A stretch of 17,850 nucleotides of DNA from a bacterium (GCA_024225875.1 JAAEMD010000264.1:1-17850), one strand, 5' to 3'. Counted from the first letter of the stretch, positions 1-8,072 are shown. A program made the numbers and translations. Notes: generated by a model from the letters alone, not told the origin.

Positions 1-61
1 TAATGTACGCAAGTACACTGCACGCAGGCATTTAAACGGACAGTTCAATTTGTACCAGCTA
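1..61 (+). mobile_element. MITE copy 1, right part only
   Basis: This is the right-hand part of the 112-113 bp inverted-repeat element; the left part lies before the window. It contains the apical hairpin TGTAC-GCAA-GTACA (4-17), the CATTTAAACGGACAG block, and the terminal CAGCTA at 56-61 followed by the target TA at 62-63. It lies downstream of the symporter gene. From 64 to 176 I see nothing else recognisable. Confidence 0.85.
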
Positions 62-176
62 TACTTATGTGAAAAGCAATGTAGAACTATCAGGTTTTAA
101 ATGTTATCGCAGTACTTATATATTGATATCGGGAATATCAGGTGTTAATTATCGGAGTAACAGCTGTACTAATATC

Positions 177-1382
177 TTATTTATATAATTCTTCACCGTC
201 TGATTTTGCTATGATTGCCGCACAACATGTATCACCAAATACGTTTACAGTAGTTCTGAACATATCTAATAACCTGTCAACTGCAAGAATCAAGCCCAGT
301 CCTTCAAGAGGAACGTTTACCGACTTTAATATAATAGCCATAGTTATTAATCCTGCGCTGGGAATTCCTGCTGCCCCTATAGATGCCAGTGTAGCTGTAA
401 TAGCAATAAGAATTTGTTGAGAAAACGAAAGGTCTATTCCATATACCTGAGCAATAAACATTACTGCAACTGTTTGAAATAAAGCAGTTCCATCCATATT
501 CATAGTTGCACCCAGCGGTGTGACAAAGCCGATGACTTTTTTTGATATACCGGTGTTTCTTTCCAGGCAGTCCATTGTAACAGGAAGGGTGGAGATGCTG
601 CTGTCAGTTGAGAAGGCTGTTGCAATAGCAGGGAACATATGTTTAATGAATCTTAAAGGGCTGTACTTAGCATATATTTTAACTGCACCAAGAAGTATAA
701 CAGTTGTATGTAATAATAGACCGATAATAACTGTAGCCATATAGACTGCTAACGGTTTGAAAGCTGAAAATCCTATTCTTCCTGTTAAGGAGGCAATTAA
801 TGCAAAAACTCCAACAGGAGCAAGCAGCATAATCCATTCAATCATTTTTAACATAACCTCATTTAACCCTTCAATGGACTTTGAGATATGTTTGCCACGT
901 TCTCCAACAACTGTTAGTACACAGCCAAGAACTATAGAAAAAAAGATTATTCCCAGCATATTATCACTGGACATAGCTTCGATTATATTTGTTGGAACTA
1001 TTTCTGTAAGGACAGAGGTTATGGACATGTTTTTACTACTTACTATTTCCGGTATTTGCTCGACTTTAAAGTTAAGGTCGCTACCTGTTCCTGGTTTGAT
1101 AATATTTGCCAGTAATAAACCTGTGAAAGTAGCTGTTAAGGTAGTAGATATAAACAAAACCATAGTTTTGGCACCAAGTTTTCCCAGGTTACGAATATTA
1201 CCAAGGCTAACAATCCCAACCACTAATGATGCAAAAACAAGCGGCACTATAACCATACGTAACAATCTAATAAAAATCTTACCCAGAAATTCCAGATGAA
1301 CAGCGTTTTCCTGTAAAAAGTAACCCGCAATTATCCCCAGTATTATACTTAAAAAAATCATTATATGCAGTTTTGGTTTCAA
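177..1382 (-). CDS. Dicarboxylate/acidic amino acid:cation symporter (DAACS/SDF family)
   Basis: A 401-residue inner-membrane secondary transporter of the sodium/proton:dicarboxylate family (GltP, GltPh, DctA). Family marks are clear: the serine-rich hairpin motif SSISTLPV (261-268), NMDGT (295-299) for cation binding, AAGIPSAG (337-344) in the second hairpin, and the substrate-binding D373-M-F-R376-T377-T-V-N380 in the last helix. D373, R376, T377 and N380 match GltPh D394, R397, T398 and N401. That arginine is what the family uses for the side-chain carboxylate, so an acidic substrate such as glutamate, aspartate or a C4-dicarboxylate is likely, but which one cannot be read. The start is TTG at 1382 with GGAG eight bases upstream (1391-1394). 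The tRNA-Lys gene lies just upstream on the same strand. A GluR0-like channel lies 2.3 kb away on the same strand. Confidence 0.95.
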   Translation of the reverse strand: MKPKLHIMIFLSIILGIIAGYFLQENAVHLEFLGKIFIRLLRMVIVPLVFASLVVGIVSLGNIRNLGKLGAKTMVLFISTTLTATFTGLLLANIIKPGTGSDLNFKVEQIPEIVSSKNMSITSVLTEIVPTNIIEAMSSDNMLGIIFFSIVLGCVLTVVGERGKHISKSIEGLNEVMLKMIEWIMLLAPVGVFALIASLTGRIGFSAFKPLAVYMATVIIGLLLHTTVILLGAVKIYAKYSPLRFIKHMFPAIATAFSTDSSISTLPVTMDCLERNTGISKKVIGFVTPLGATMNMDGTALFQTVAVMFIAQVYGIDLSFSQQILIAITATLASIGAAGIPSAGLITMAIILKSVNVPLEGLGLILAVDRLLDMFRTTVNVFGDTCCAAIIAKSDGEELYK

Positions 1383-1429
1383 GGTTATGACTCCAGTTTT
1401 TACTTAAGTGAAGGATGTTAAGCTTTGTA

Positions 1430-1505
1430 TGGTGATCCGGCTGGGGCTCGAACCCAGGGCCACTGGATTAAAAGTCAAGTGCTCTACCAACTGAGCTACC
1501 GGATC
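1430..1505 (-). tRNA. tRNA-Lys (anticodon UUU)
   Basis: The minus strand folds as a standard tRNA. The acceptor arm is GATCCGG (1505-1499) paired with CCGGATC (1440-1434). The D arm is TAGCTCAGTTGGTAGAGC, the anticodon loop CTTTTAA has TTT at 1472-1470, and the T arm contains GGTTCGAGCCC. The discriminator is A at 1433 and CCA is encoded at 1432-1430. The body is 73 nt plus CCA. It lies between the symporter gene and ilvD. Confidence 0.97.
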
Positions 1506-1567
1506 ACAGATAAAATTGACGATATACTTTAGCTTAAAAAAAACAAAAATACAAGACATAATTAATT

Positions 1568-3220
1568 TTATAAAACAGCGCCTTTTGCTGCACTGGATAC
1601 AAGTTGTTCATAGCGGGCAAGCCATCCTTTAGTAAACCTGGGCTCTGGTTTTTTCCATTCCGCTGCTCTGTTTTCAAGCTCTGTCTTTTCTATTAATAAA
1701 TCTATTTTTCTGTTTGGTATATCAATTTTTATTTTGTCCCCGTTTTTTACACAGGCTATTGGTCCGCCTGTGGCTGCTTCGGGTGATACATGCCCTATAC
1801 TTAGATTTCTGGTGCCACCGGAAAAACGGCCGTCAGTAATTATGGCGATACTGTTACCAAGTCCGATTCCAGCTATTGCTGCGGTAAGGGCAAGTGACTC
1901 CCTCATCCCTGGTCCACCCCTGGGCCCTTCATATCTAATGATTAAGATATCACCTTTTTTTATTTTACCGGCCTGGAGATCTTCCATTGCAGTATCTTCA
2001 TTATCATAGACTCTGGCTGGTCCGGTAAATGAAAACATCTCAGGATTTACAGCCCCTGTTTTTAACACTGCACCTTCCGGAGCAAGTGAGCCTTTTAGTA
2101 CAACAATACCACCCTCTTCAGCTATAGGGTTATGCAGATCTCTGATAATGTTTTCAGGAGCATCTTGAGCGGCAGATTGTATTTCTTTTATTGTATTACC
2201 TGAGACAGTTTTACAGTCATTGTTAAGCAGAGGCGAAAGTTTTTTCAGTAAAGCAGGGATCCCTCCTGCCCACTCAATATCTTCCATCATCAATTCTCCT
2301 CCAGGACGTATAGAGCATAACTGAGGTGTAGAATGACTTAAGGTATCAAAAGCATCCAGACCAAGATCAATTTCTGCTGCATAGGCTATTGCTGGTATAT
2401 GCAGTGTTGTATTGGTTGATCCGCCAAGAGCCAGGTCTACACGTATTGCATTTTCGAGTGATTTTTTTGTAACAATCTGTCTAACAGTGATATCATTTTT
2501 TATTAGATGCATAATCTGTTCTCCAGATTCATAGGCCAGACGCTCTTTTTTTGCGCTTCCAGCTAAGCCGGTTCCTGAGCCAGGTAAGCTCATTCCCATT
2601 GTTTCAGTTAAACAGGCCATAGTGTTTGCAGTATAAAGACCCTGGCAGGAGCCCTGTCCAGGGCAGGATTCCATTTCAAGATCCTGAATTTCAGAGTCTG
2701 ATAATTTTCCAGCCTGATACTGTCCTACAGCTTCAAATGTATTTCTAACCAGGGATAGTTTTTTGTCTTTGATATGTCCTGACATCATAGGGCCTGCTGT
2801 AACAATAATGGCAGGGATATCAAGCCTGCACGCTGCTATGAGCATGCCAGGGGTTATTTTATCGCAGTTTGTTAAGAGAACCAGGCCATCCAGCTGGTGT
2901 GCCTGAGTAATACTTTCTATTATGTCTGCTATCAGTTCTCGAGATGGTAAAGAATAGTGCATGCCGGAATGACCCATAGCAATCCCGTCGCAAATACCTG
3001 GAACGGAAAAAACAAAAGGAACGCCTCCTTCAGAGCAGACACCCCATTCTATTTTTCTTTCCATCCTTCTCATACCGATATGACCGGGAATTAAGTCAGT
3101 AAAACTTGTACATATTCCTACAAAGGGCTTTTTCATTTGTTTTTTAGTTACTCCACAGGCGTGTATTAAAGCACGATTAGCCATACGGTCAATTCCTGTT
3201 TTTGTCTGGTTACTTCTCAT
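1568..3220 (-). CDS. ilvD: Dihydroxy-acid dehydratase
   Basis: Converts 2,3-dihydroxy-isovalerate and 2,3-dihydroxy-3-methylvalerate to the 2-keto acids that precede valine and isoleucine. It is a cytoplasmic iron-sulfur enzyme of the IlvD/Edd family. Visible motifs: GICTSFTDLIPGH (36-47, candidate cluster Cys37), GICDGIAMGHSGM (75-87), TNCDKITPGM (117-126, Cys119) and SCPGQGSCQGLYTANTM (185-201, Cys192). The glycine-rich GPRGGPGM and GRFSGGT blocks are near the C-terminus. The 550 residues are normal for the shorter IlvD form. AAGGAGAG at 3228-3235 precedes the ATG. No other ilv or leu gene is in the window, so this copy stands apart from the rest of the pathway. The 6-phosphogluconate dehydratase and sugar-acid dehydratase relatives are less likely given the length and motifs. 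Confidence 0.95.
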   Translation of the reverse strand: MRSNQTKTGIDRMANRALIHACGVTKKQMKKPFVGICTSFTDLIPGHIGMRRMERKIEWGVCSEGGVPFVFSVPGICDGIAMGHSGMHYSLPSRELIADIIESITQAHQLDGLVLLTNCDKITPGMLIAACRLDIPAIIVTAGPMMSGHIKDKKLSLVRNTFEAVGQYQAGKLSDSEIQDLEMESCPGQGSCQGLYTANTMACLTETMGMSLPGSGTGLAGSAKKERLAYESGEQIMHLIKNDITVRQIVTKKSLENAIRVDLALGGSTNTTLHIPAIAYAAEIDLGLDAFDTLSHSTPQLCSIRPGGELMMEDIEWAGGIPALLKKLSPLLNNDCKTVSGNTIKEIQSAAQDAPENIIRDLHNPIAEEGGIVVLKGSLAPEGAVLKTGAVNPEMFSFTGPARVYDNEDTAMEDLQAGKIKKGDILIIRYEGPRGGPGMRESLALTAAIAGIGLGNSIAIITDGRFSGGTRNLSIGHVSPEAATGGPIACVKNGDKIKIDIPNRKIDLLIEKTELENRAAEWKKPEPRFTKGWLARYEQLVSSAAKGAVL

Positions 3221-3267
3221 TTTTTAACTCTCCTTAGAAAAAATGAATATCTTTAAGTAAAATATGA

Positions 3268-3687
3268 TTATAGCTTAAAAATATTTAATCCTGCCATATT
3301 ATTAAATTCTCTTTCCAGAGTGTCGTCAACAGGATCTATTATTATTTCACATGCTCCACTTACTGTTGCCTGGTTCAGGTGTCCGCCATAAGCCTGATAT
3401 TTATCATTTGCTAAAGTAATATGGATATGAAGATAAAGCTCTTTGTTCATTATGCTGATGTTGCCGGTAAGGTTTGATATCTCATGATCTCCTGAGAATT
3501 CTTTTGATATATACTCTCTGGTCGATGTTTTAAACAGGCCGATTGAAAACTTATTTGTTGCACCTATTCCAGTAAAAAATCCGGACTTGATATTTTGTTT
3601 TATGCAGAAATGTTTTAATGTATATACTATTTCTTCCCCCTTTTCTATACTTAGAATGAATTTTCGACCTGATTTTTTATATAACAT
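3268..3687 (-). CDS. PPC (DUF296) domain protein
   Basis: A 139-residue single-domain protein of the PPC/DUF296 family, which occurs alone in bacteria and fused to AT-hooks in plants. The family features are FFTGIGATNKFSIGLF (37-52), the HIHITLA strand (87-93) and GGHL (101-104), followed by an acidic-strand region GACEIII. H87, H89 and H103 are placed like the conserved histidines that bind metal in bacterial members. The role of bacterial stand-alone proteins is poorly defined; they are sometimes called DNA-binding by analogy. No separate DNA-binding segment is visible here. An AAGGAGC site at 3701-3707 sits somewhat far (13 bases) from the ATG. The gene is followed by ilvD on the same strand after a 47-bp gap, so co-transcription is possible. 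Confidence 0.85.
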   Translation of the reverse strand: MLYKKSGRKFILSIEKGEEIVYTLKHFCIKQNIKSGFFTGIGATNKFSIGLFKTSTREYISKEFSGDHEISNLTGNISIMNKELYLHIHITLANDKYQAYGGHLNQATVSGACEIIIDPVDDTLEREFNNMAGLNIFKL

Positions 3688-3724
3688 ACTATTAAGACCA
3701 GCTCCTTTTTTTGAACTTTACTTA

Positions 3725-4879
3725 TTATTTTTTGCTGCTGCCAAACCATCTGGAGTATATTTTACGGTATATACCGATCTCTTTAGTTATAAGGATCTGT
3801 TGATTCACCTGCTCTCTTAAAGAGCTTTTTTCTGGAAAGGCAAAGCCATAATCAATTTTTTCAAATACAGGCCCTTTAAGTTTAAGAGAATAGCTGCTGT
3901 TTTTTGAGCCTCGGTTTTGTTTTTTCTGGTTTTGATTTACAAAGTGCTGTAAAGCAGGGGCATCATATACTGCGGCACTAACCAGACGCCGGTTTAAACA
4001 TTCGTATACCTTATCTACTGACTCAAACTCAAAGACACGGGCACCAATTTTTTTTAGAAAAACAGCAGCTTTGGAGCTTTTAACTGTACATACCTGTTTA
4101 CCTGCTAAATCATAAGGTGAAGAAATATTGTCGTTGAGACCTTTGACAGTAAGTGAACTGGAAATCGAGGCTGTAAAGAAAGAGATTATAAAAATACCTG
4201 TAATCATCCATATTAGAGCCAGTACGCGTCCAGTACTGGAACGTGGTGTTTTATCACCATAACCAACAGTTGTAATTGTAACTGCTGACCACCATATTGA
4301 TTCCCAGATGCCGGCTAAATATTTTTCCGGAAACATAGAATGGTTTTTTCTTTTTTCTGCAAACCATACAAGGTTTGCCGAAAAAAATAAAAGTATAATA
4401 AAAACTGCTACTGGCTTTAGTAGAACGGGAGATGTAAATATCGATGAAATATTTTCAACAAACTGACGACCTAATAAAGATGATTCTTTATCGTCATAGA
4501 CAAGCATTTGTAATCCGGATTCAAAATAGGAATGTGAAAAATCTACTTCTATTTCTTTTCCGGCAGTAATGGTAATGCCGCCAAAGCCTATATCAGCTTT
4601 ACCTGTTTTTAGTGCCTCAATAATATCCTGTTCTGTTTCTGCTAAAATTATTTCATAAGGCTGCTTAAGATTTGCAGCTATTTGTGACCATAACGACACA
4701 GTAAAACCAGTGTAGTTTTCCTGTTCTTTAAGAACCAGGGGTATGAATTCTTTAGTTATTACTTTTACTGTCCTTTTTGCAGGCTTGTATTCAGCAGCTG
4801 TAATGTCAGGAAAAGAACAGGTTAACAGTACTAAAGAGGCCAGCATAACTATTTTTAATACTGATATAAATTTTTTCAT
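3725..4879 (-). CDS. GluR0-like ligand-gated potassium channel
   Basis: A prokaryotic ionotropic glutamate-receptor homologue. Order in the 384-residue protein: signal peptide (1-29, cleavage likely after ITAA), first half of a SBP_bac_3 ligand-binding domain (about 35-140), membrane helix M1 (about 151-174), pore loop with potassium filter TTVGYGD (203-209), helix M2 (about 216-245), then the second half of the binding domain (about 250-384). The ligand domain is therefore split by the pore, as in Synechocystis GluR0, whose length is similar. The filter predicts potassium selectivity. The ligand is probably an amino acid; which one cannot be read. I chose the ATG at 4879 because AAGGA lies eight bases upstream and a proper signal peptide follows. 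An in-frame GTG at 4912 has no ribosome site. It is transcribed towards the PPC gene, 37 bp away. Confidence 0.93.
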   Translation of the reverse strand: MKKFISVLKIVMLASLVLLTCSFPDITAAEYKPAKRTVKVITKEFIPLVLKEQENYTGFTVSLWSQIAANLKQPYEIILAETEQDIIEALKTGKADIGFGGITITAGKEIEVDFSHSYFESGLQMLVYDDKESSLLGRQFVENISSIFTSPVLLKPVAVFIILLFFSANLVWFAEKRKNHSMFPEKYLAGIWESIWWSAVTITTVGYGDKTPRSSTGRVLALIWMITGIFIISFFTASISSSLTVKGLNDNISSPYDLAGKQVCTVKSSKAAVFLKKIGARVFEFESVDKVYECLNRRLVSAAVYDAPALQHFVNQNQKKQNRGSKNSSYSLKLKGPVFEKIDYGFAFPEKSSLREQVNQQILITKEIGIYRKIYSRWFGSSKK

Positions 4880-5040
4880 TTTTTTAGTCCTTAAAAAACG
4901 GAGAATGCTCACTTTAATTTATTTTAGCATACATGGTTTTTTTGTTTAAAATAATGTTTTAATATATGTTCTATGCATTAAGTTCGCTTGTTTTTAAAAA
5001 AAGAGGCAAAAAAAACTGTAGTTAATTGCAGAGAATTGTG

Positions 5041-5046
5041 TATAAT
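5041..5046 (+). promoter_or_regulatory. Candidate -10 box upstream of the zinc-ribbon gene
   Basis: A perfect TATAAT lies 37 bp before the start codon at 5083. No good -35 box is present 16-18 bp upstream, so this is a candidate only. Confidence 0.4.
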
Positions 5047-5082
5047 AAGAAAAAGTCAAAATAAATATAAAGGAGTATGAAT

Positions 5083-5226
5083 ATGACAGAAGCTTATTGT
5101 GTAAAATGTAGAGCCAAGAGAGAAATGAAAAATCCAAGTGAAGTGACTATGAAAAATGGAAAAAAAGCTCTCAAAGGAATTTGTCCAGAATGTGGAACAG
5201 GAATGTTTAGAATAGTTGGTAAGTAA
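5083..5226 (+). CDS. Small DUF5679-like zinc-ribbon protein (47 aa)
   Basis: A complete 47-residue gene. The protein begins MTEAYCVKCR and ends with CPECGTGMFRIVGK, giving two CxxC pairs (Cys6/Cys9 and Cys34/Cys37) separated by a basic segment that includes MKNPSEVTMKNGK. This is the pattern of the DUF5679 family of tiny zinc ribbons, whose function is unknown. AGGAG at 5071-5075 is seven bases from the ATG at 5083. An in-frame ATG at 5077 is too close to the ribosome site. A strong terminator follows directly, so the gene is probably a single unit. Zinc binding is inferred from the four cysteines. Confidence 0.85.
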   Translation: MTEAYCVKCRAKREMKNPSEVTMKNGKKALKGICPECGTGMFRIVGK

Positions 5227-5253
5227 TTTAATATAGATTTGTGATGAAAAAAG

Positions 5254-5278
5254 AACCGGAAACTTCCGGTTTTTTTTT
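5254..5278 (+). terminator. Rho-independent terminator
   Basis: A perfect 7-bp stem AACCGGA (5254-5260) and TCCGGTT (5265-5271) with a 4-base loop is followed by an uninterrupted run of T. It ends the transcript of the small zinc-ribbon gene, 28 bp after its stop. Confidence 0.93.
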
Positions 5279-5319
5279 ATGTTTATATTGAAATAAAGAA
5301 TGATCATAAAATATTACTT

Positions 5320-6168
5320 ATGGAAGTAAAGTCAATTTTATTTATGGGGACTCCAGATATAGCGCTTCAGGTTTTAAAGCAGCTATATGTTTATTCTCCT
5401 GAAAAGATAACAGCGGTCTTTACAAAGCCGGATGCAAAAAGAGGCCGAAGCAATAAGATGGTACCTTCTCCGGTAAAAAAGTGGGCCATGGAAAATGATA
5501 TCCAGGTGTTTGCCCCGAATGATAAACTTGAACTGCAGGAAAAGGTTTTTAATCTGAACCCGGATCTTATTATCGTTGTTGCATATGGTATTATATTTCC
5601 CAAATCAATAACAGATAGATATTTCTGCATAAATATACATGGCTCTATTCTGCCCGGATATAGAGGAGCTTCTCCTGTACAGGCCGCTATTATTAACAGG
5701 GACATGGAGACAGGAATTACGTTGATTAAAATGAATGACAGGATGGACCAGGGCGATATTTTAATACAGGAAAAAATTGCAGTTGATAAGGAAGATAATT
5801 TTGAATCATTACACAACAGGATGTGTGGGGTTGCATCAAAAGTGATGGTGGACTATTTAAAGAATAATGTTGAAACAGGCAATATTGTTTTGAGGAAGCA
5901 GGACGAAGCTCTTGCAACCTATTGTAAAAAAATTGGTAAAGAAGACTTGTTGCTGGACCTTAAGCAGGATAGTAATGTCCTGATAGGAAAAATAAAGGCT
6001 TTTTCTCCTTTGCCAGGAGCATATATCCTTAATGAAGGAAAGAGAATTAAGATTCTGGATGCGGGATTAGTAGATGGTGAACTGGAAATTATGCTGGTAA
6101 AACCGGAAGGTAAGCCTCAAATGCTTTATAGAGATTATTTATTGGCACATAAACCGATAATAGATTAA
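5320..6168 (+). CDS. fmt: Methionyl-tRNA formyltransferase
   Basis: Transfers the formyl group from 10-formyl-tetrahydrofolate to Met-tRNA(fMet) for translation initiation. The N-terminal formyltransferase domain starts with ILFMGTPDIA (6-15). It holds the catalytic N105-I-H107 within CINIHGSILPGYRGASPVQ, and the catalytic aspartate D143 in MNDRMDQGDIL (138-148). The C-terminal domain (about 190-282) is present but short, making the protein 282 residues against about 310 in E. coli. The ATG at 5320 fits the family N-terminus, but I see no good ribosome site before it. The usual partner def (peptide deformylase) is not adjacent; hisF follows after 15 bp on the same strand. Confidence 0.95.
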   Translation: MEVKSILFMGTPDIALQVLKQLYVYSPEKITAVFTKPDAKRGRSNKMVPSPVKKWAMENDIQVFAPNDKLELQEKVFNLNPDLIIVVAYGIIFPKSITDRYFCINIHGSILPGYRGASPVQAAIINRDMETGITLIKMNDRMDQGDILIQEKIAVDKEDNFESLHNRMCGVASKVMVDYLKNNVETGNIVLRKQDEALATYCKKIGKEDLLLDLKQDSNVLIGKIKAFSPLPGAYILNEGKRIKILDAGLVDGELEIMLVKPEGKPQMLYRDYLLAHKPIID

Positions 6169-6183
6169 AATGAGTTTCGAATT

Positions 6184-6987
6184 ATGTTAGCAAAACGTAT
6201 TATCCCCTGTTTAGATGTTACTGAAGGAAGAGTAGTCAAAGGTGTTAACTTTGTGGATCTGCGTGATGCTGGCGATCCTGTGGAGTTAGCTAAAAAATAT
6301 GATGAGCAGGGTGCAGACGAATTAGTTTTTTTAGATATAACCGCAAGTTCGGACAAAAGGTATATTTTACGGGACTGGGTTGAACGTACAGCTGCACAGG
6401 TTTTTATTCCTTTTACAGTTGGAGGCGGAATTAAGGATGTTGAAACAATAAGAGACATTTTAAATGCCGGGGCTGACAAAGTTTCGATAAATACAGCAGC
6501 TGTAAAAAATCCTGAATTTATTAGTAACAGCAGCCGTATATTTGGTTCGCAGTGTATAGTTGTTGCAATTGATGCCAGAAGTATTGTACAGGAGCAGGTG
6601 GCTGTCTGGGATGGTGATCCTTCTGTTGCGCTGACTGCTGAAAGCAGGTGGGAAGTATATACTCATGGGGGAAGGTATCCAACAGGAATTGATGCTGTTA
6701 AATGGGCCGGTTATATAGAGGAGCTGGGTGCAGGAGAAATTCTTTTAACTTCTATGGATCATGATGGAACAAAGGCCGGATATGCTGTAGAGCTTACAAA
6801 GATAATCAGTGATAATGTTAATATTCCTGTTATTGCATCTGGTGGTGCTGGTAACTGTGACCATATAGTGGAAGCTTTGCAGGTATGTGAAGCTGCACTG
6901 TTAGCTTCTTTGCTGCACTATGGAGAGTTAACAATTCAGCAGATAAAAGAGAGCTGTAAATGCTCAGGAATAGAGGTTAGATATTAA
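6184..6987 (+). CDS. hisF: Imidazole glycerol phosphate synthase, cyclase subunit
   Basis: With HisH it forms the glutamine amidotransferase/cyclase that makes imidazole glycerol phosphate (histidine) and AICAR (purines). The 267-residue protein is a (beta/alpha)8 barrel. The two catalytic aspartates are at the canonical positions: D11 in RIIPCLDV and D130 in VAIDAR. The phosphate-binding VGGGI (79-83) and IASGGAG near the end are intact. The WEVYTHGGR segment, common in HisF, is present. The length is slightly above the usual 250-256 because of the QEQVAVWDGDPSVALTAESR loop before it. No hisH or other his gene is in the window. The gene follows fmt by 15 bp with a weak ribosome site (GAG at 6172-6174), so translation may depend on fmt. 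Confidence 0.96.
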   Translation: MLAKRIIPCLDVTEGRVVKGVNFVDLRDAGDPVELAKKYDEQGADELVFLDITASSDKRYILRDWVERTAAQVFIPFTVGGGIKDVETIRDILNAGADKVSINTAAVKNPEFISNSSRIFGSQCIVVAIDARSIVQEQVAVWDGDPSVALTAESRWEVYTHGGRYPTGIDAVKWAGYIEELGAGEILLTSMDHDGTKAGYAVELTKIISDNVNIPVIASGGAGNCDHIVEALQVCEAALLASLLHYGELTIQQIKESCKCSGIEVRY

Positions 6988-7025
6988 GCCTTTATCCTGT
7001 TATTTTTGCGGTACTGGCCAGGTGC

Positions 7026-7511
7026 TTATCCTTGAGCATGCTTTTTTGACAGTGTAACGTATTTTTTAGCATGATCTAAATTTTTATTATAACTGTCCTG
7101 TATTTCCTTTACTGTTTTTGCAGGTACTCCAACAGCAAGCATATTCTTTTCTACTATCGTATTTTCTTTTACAATAGCTCCGGCTCCGATAACTGCACCT
7201 TTTTTAATATGGGCACCGTTAAGTAATATAGCACCCATACCTATTAAGCAGCCATCTTCAATAATGCAGGAATGTAAAATACAGTTATGCCCTATGGTTA
7301 CGTCATTCCCAATGATACATGGCAGATCATAATCAACATGTACTACGCTGCCGTCCTGAATATTTGTTCTTTTTCCCACTGATATTTTAGATATGTCTGC
7401 TCTTAATACACAGTTATACCAGATAGAAGCATCAGCCTCTGTTCTAACATCACCTGTAATTTGTGTTCCCTTTGCGATAAATGTTTTTTTATTGATTTCT
7501 GGTTTTTTCAC
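7026..7511 (-). CDS. Gamma-carbonic-anhydrase-like hexapeptide-repeat protein (YrdA/PaaY type)
   Basis: A 161-residue left-handed beta-helix protein with hexapeptide repeats such as CIIGND-VTIGHN and LIGMGA-ILLNGA. The three metal-binding histidines of gamma-class carbonic anhydrases are in place: H58 in SVVHVD, H75 in IGHNC and H80 in ILHSC. The conserved RAD (37-39) and NIQDGS (50-55) are also intact. Members of this subfamily vary in whether carbonic anhydrase activity can be shown, so the activity is not certain. The start is GTG at 7509-7511 with AAAAGGAG upstream (7521-7528). It is convergent with hisF. MITE copy 2 lies 36 bp upstream of the start and may supply its promoter. Confidence 0.92.
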   Translation of the reverse strand: MKKPEINKKTFIAKGTQITGDVRTEADASIWYNCVLRADISKISVGKRTNIQDGSVVHVDYDLPCIIGNDVTIGHNCILHSCIIEDGCLIGMGAILLNGAHIKKGAVIGAGAIVKENTIVEKNMLAVGVPAKTVKEIQDSYNKNLDHAKKYVTLSKKHAQG

Positions 7512-7544
7512 AGGAAGACACTCCTTTTATTTATAATAATGAAA

Positions 7545-7573
7545 TATATAGCTGTTCCAAAGTAAAATATCCG
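7545..7573 (-). promoter_or_regulatory. Outward promoter-like sequence at left end of MITE copy 2
   Basis: Reading leftward, CGGATA (7573-7568), a 17-bp gap and TATATA (7550-7545) match 3 and 4 positions of the sigma-70 consensus boxes with ideal spacing. A start about 7 bp downstream would give a leader of roughly 27 nt that includes the AAAAGGAG of the gamma-carbonic-anhydrase gene. The role is inferred from layout only. Confidence 0.4.
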
Positions 7574-7661
7574 ACACTGAAGTTTTCAAATGACTTCGTT
7601 TATGTACGTTTGTGAAACTACACTAAGCCATTTAAACGGACAGTTCAATTTGTACCAGCTT
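7549..7661 (+). mobile_element. MITE copy 2 (diverged centre and right end)
   Basis: Left end TAGCTGTTCC follows TA at 7547-7548. The right end reads ACCAGCTT, so the last base and the flanking TA have decayed. The outer arms match the other copies closely, but the centre is different: TGTA-C-GTTT-GTG-AAAC-TACA replaces the usual TGTAC-GCAA-GTACA and still pairs. It lies upstream of the gamma-carbonic-anhydrase gene. Confidence 0.9.
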
Positions 7662-8072
7662 TATTAGTATATATATTTTCTTTATGCAGATTAATGTATC
7701 ATAATCAGCTCTTTTAAGGGAGACTCCATGCTGGATAGCCAGTTTATAATTCTTTTGTCGAGAAATAGATGAAAAATCTGATCATGACCTGTTTTTTTAT
7801 CTATTTCACGATATACTTATATATCTAATGCTTATTAGTCAATCTAAGTCAGGTATATTACAAACTTACATAAACATATAGTAAATATAGAGCATTTAAC
7901 TACTTAATGTTAAAAAATTCACAGATGATAAGCTAATAATAAAGTAGATTTTTATTTCAGGTATTGATTAAAATAAAGCATTTGTATTTAATTAGTTGTG
8001 TTAATTTTGAAAACATAAAATTATCTTTATTTTTGAAATTTAGATAATGTAAAATAAGAATAGAAGTGCATT
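7662..8072. other. AT-rich intergenic stretch
   Basis: About 410 bp with no convincing gene, RNA or terminator. A minus-strand stop-free stretch of about 41 codons (7691-7816) reads like protein (for example GHDQIFHLFLDKR) but has no start codon. It could be a gene relic. The last part presumably holds the promoter of the small secreted-protein gene, which I could not place. Confidence 0.5.

Noticed and set aside
404..419. Possible ubiquitin-interacting motif in protein A (residue numbers; ALIQMSKEEEKQRLLR)
   Set aside because: The Ala-to-Ser spacing is off by one and the acidic lead-in is missing, so the resemblance is too weak.
520..1299. Plus-strand frames opposite the symporter gene
   Set aside because: They are antisense to a gene with all DAACS motifs intact and show no family resemblance.
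4880..4912. Upstream GTG start for the GluR0-like channel
   Set aside because: It has no ribosome site and adds 11 residues before a normal signal peptide; the ATG at 4879 has AAGGA at proper spacing.
5056..5307. An 83-codon minus-strand frame over the small zinc-ribbon gene and its terminator
   Set aside because: It crosses a clear terminator hairpin. The opposite strand encodes a CxxC protein with a good ribosome site.
5391..5917. Minus-strand frames over fmt
   Set aside because: Antisense to fmt, without ribosome sites or recognisable motifs.
7691..7816. A minus-strand 41-codon stretch that reads like protein (GHDQIFHLFLDKR, WLSSMESPLKEL)
   Set aside because: It has no start codon, no ribosome site and no recognised family. 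It may be a relic but cannot be supported as a gene.
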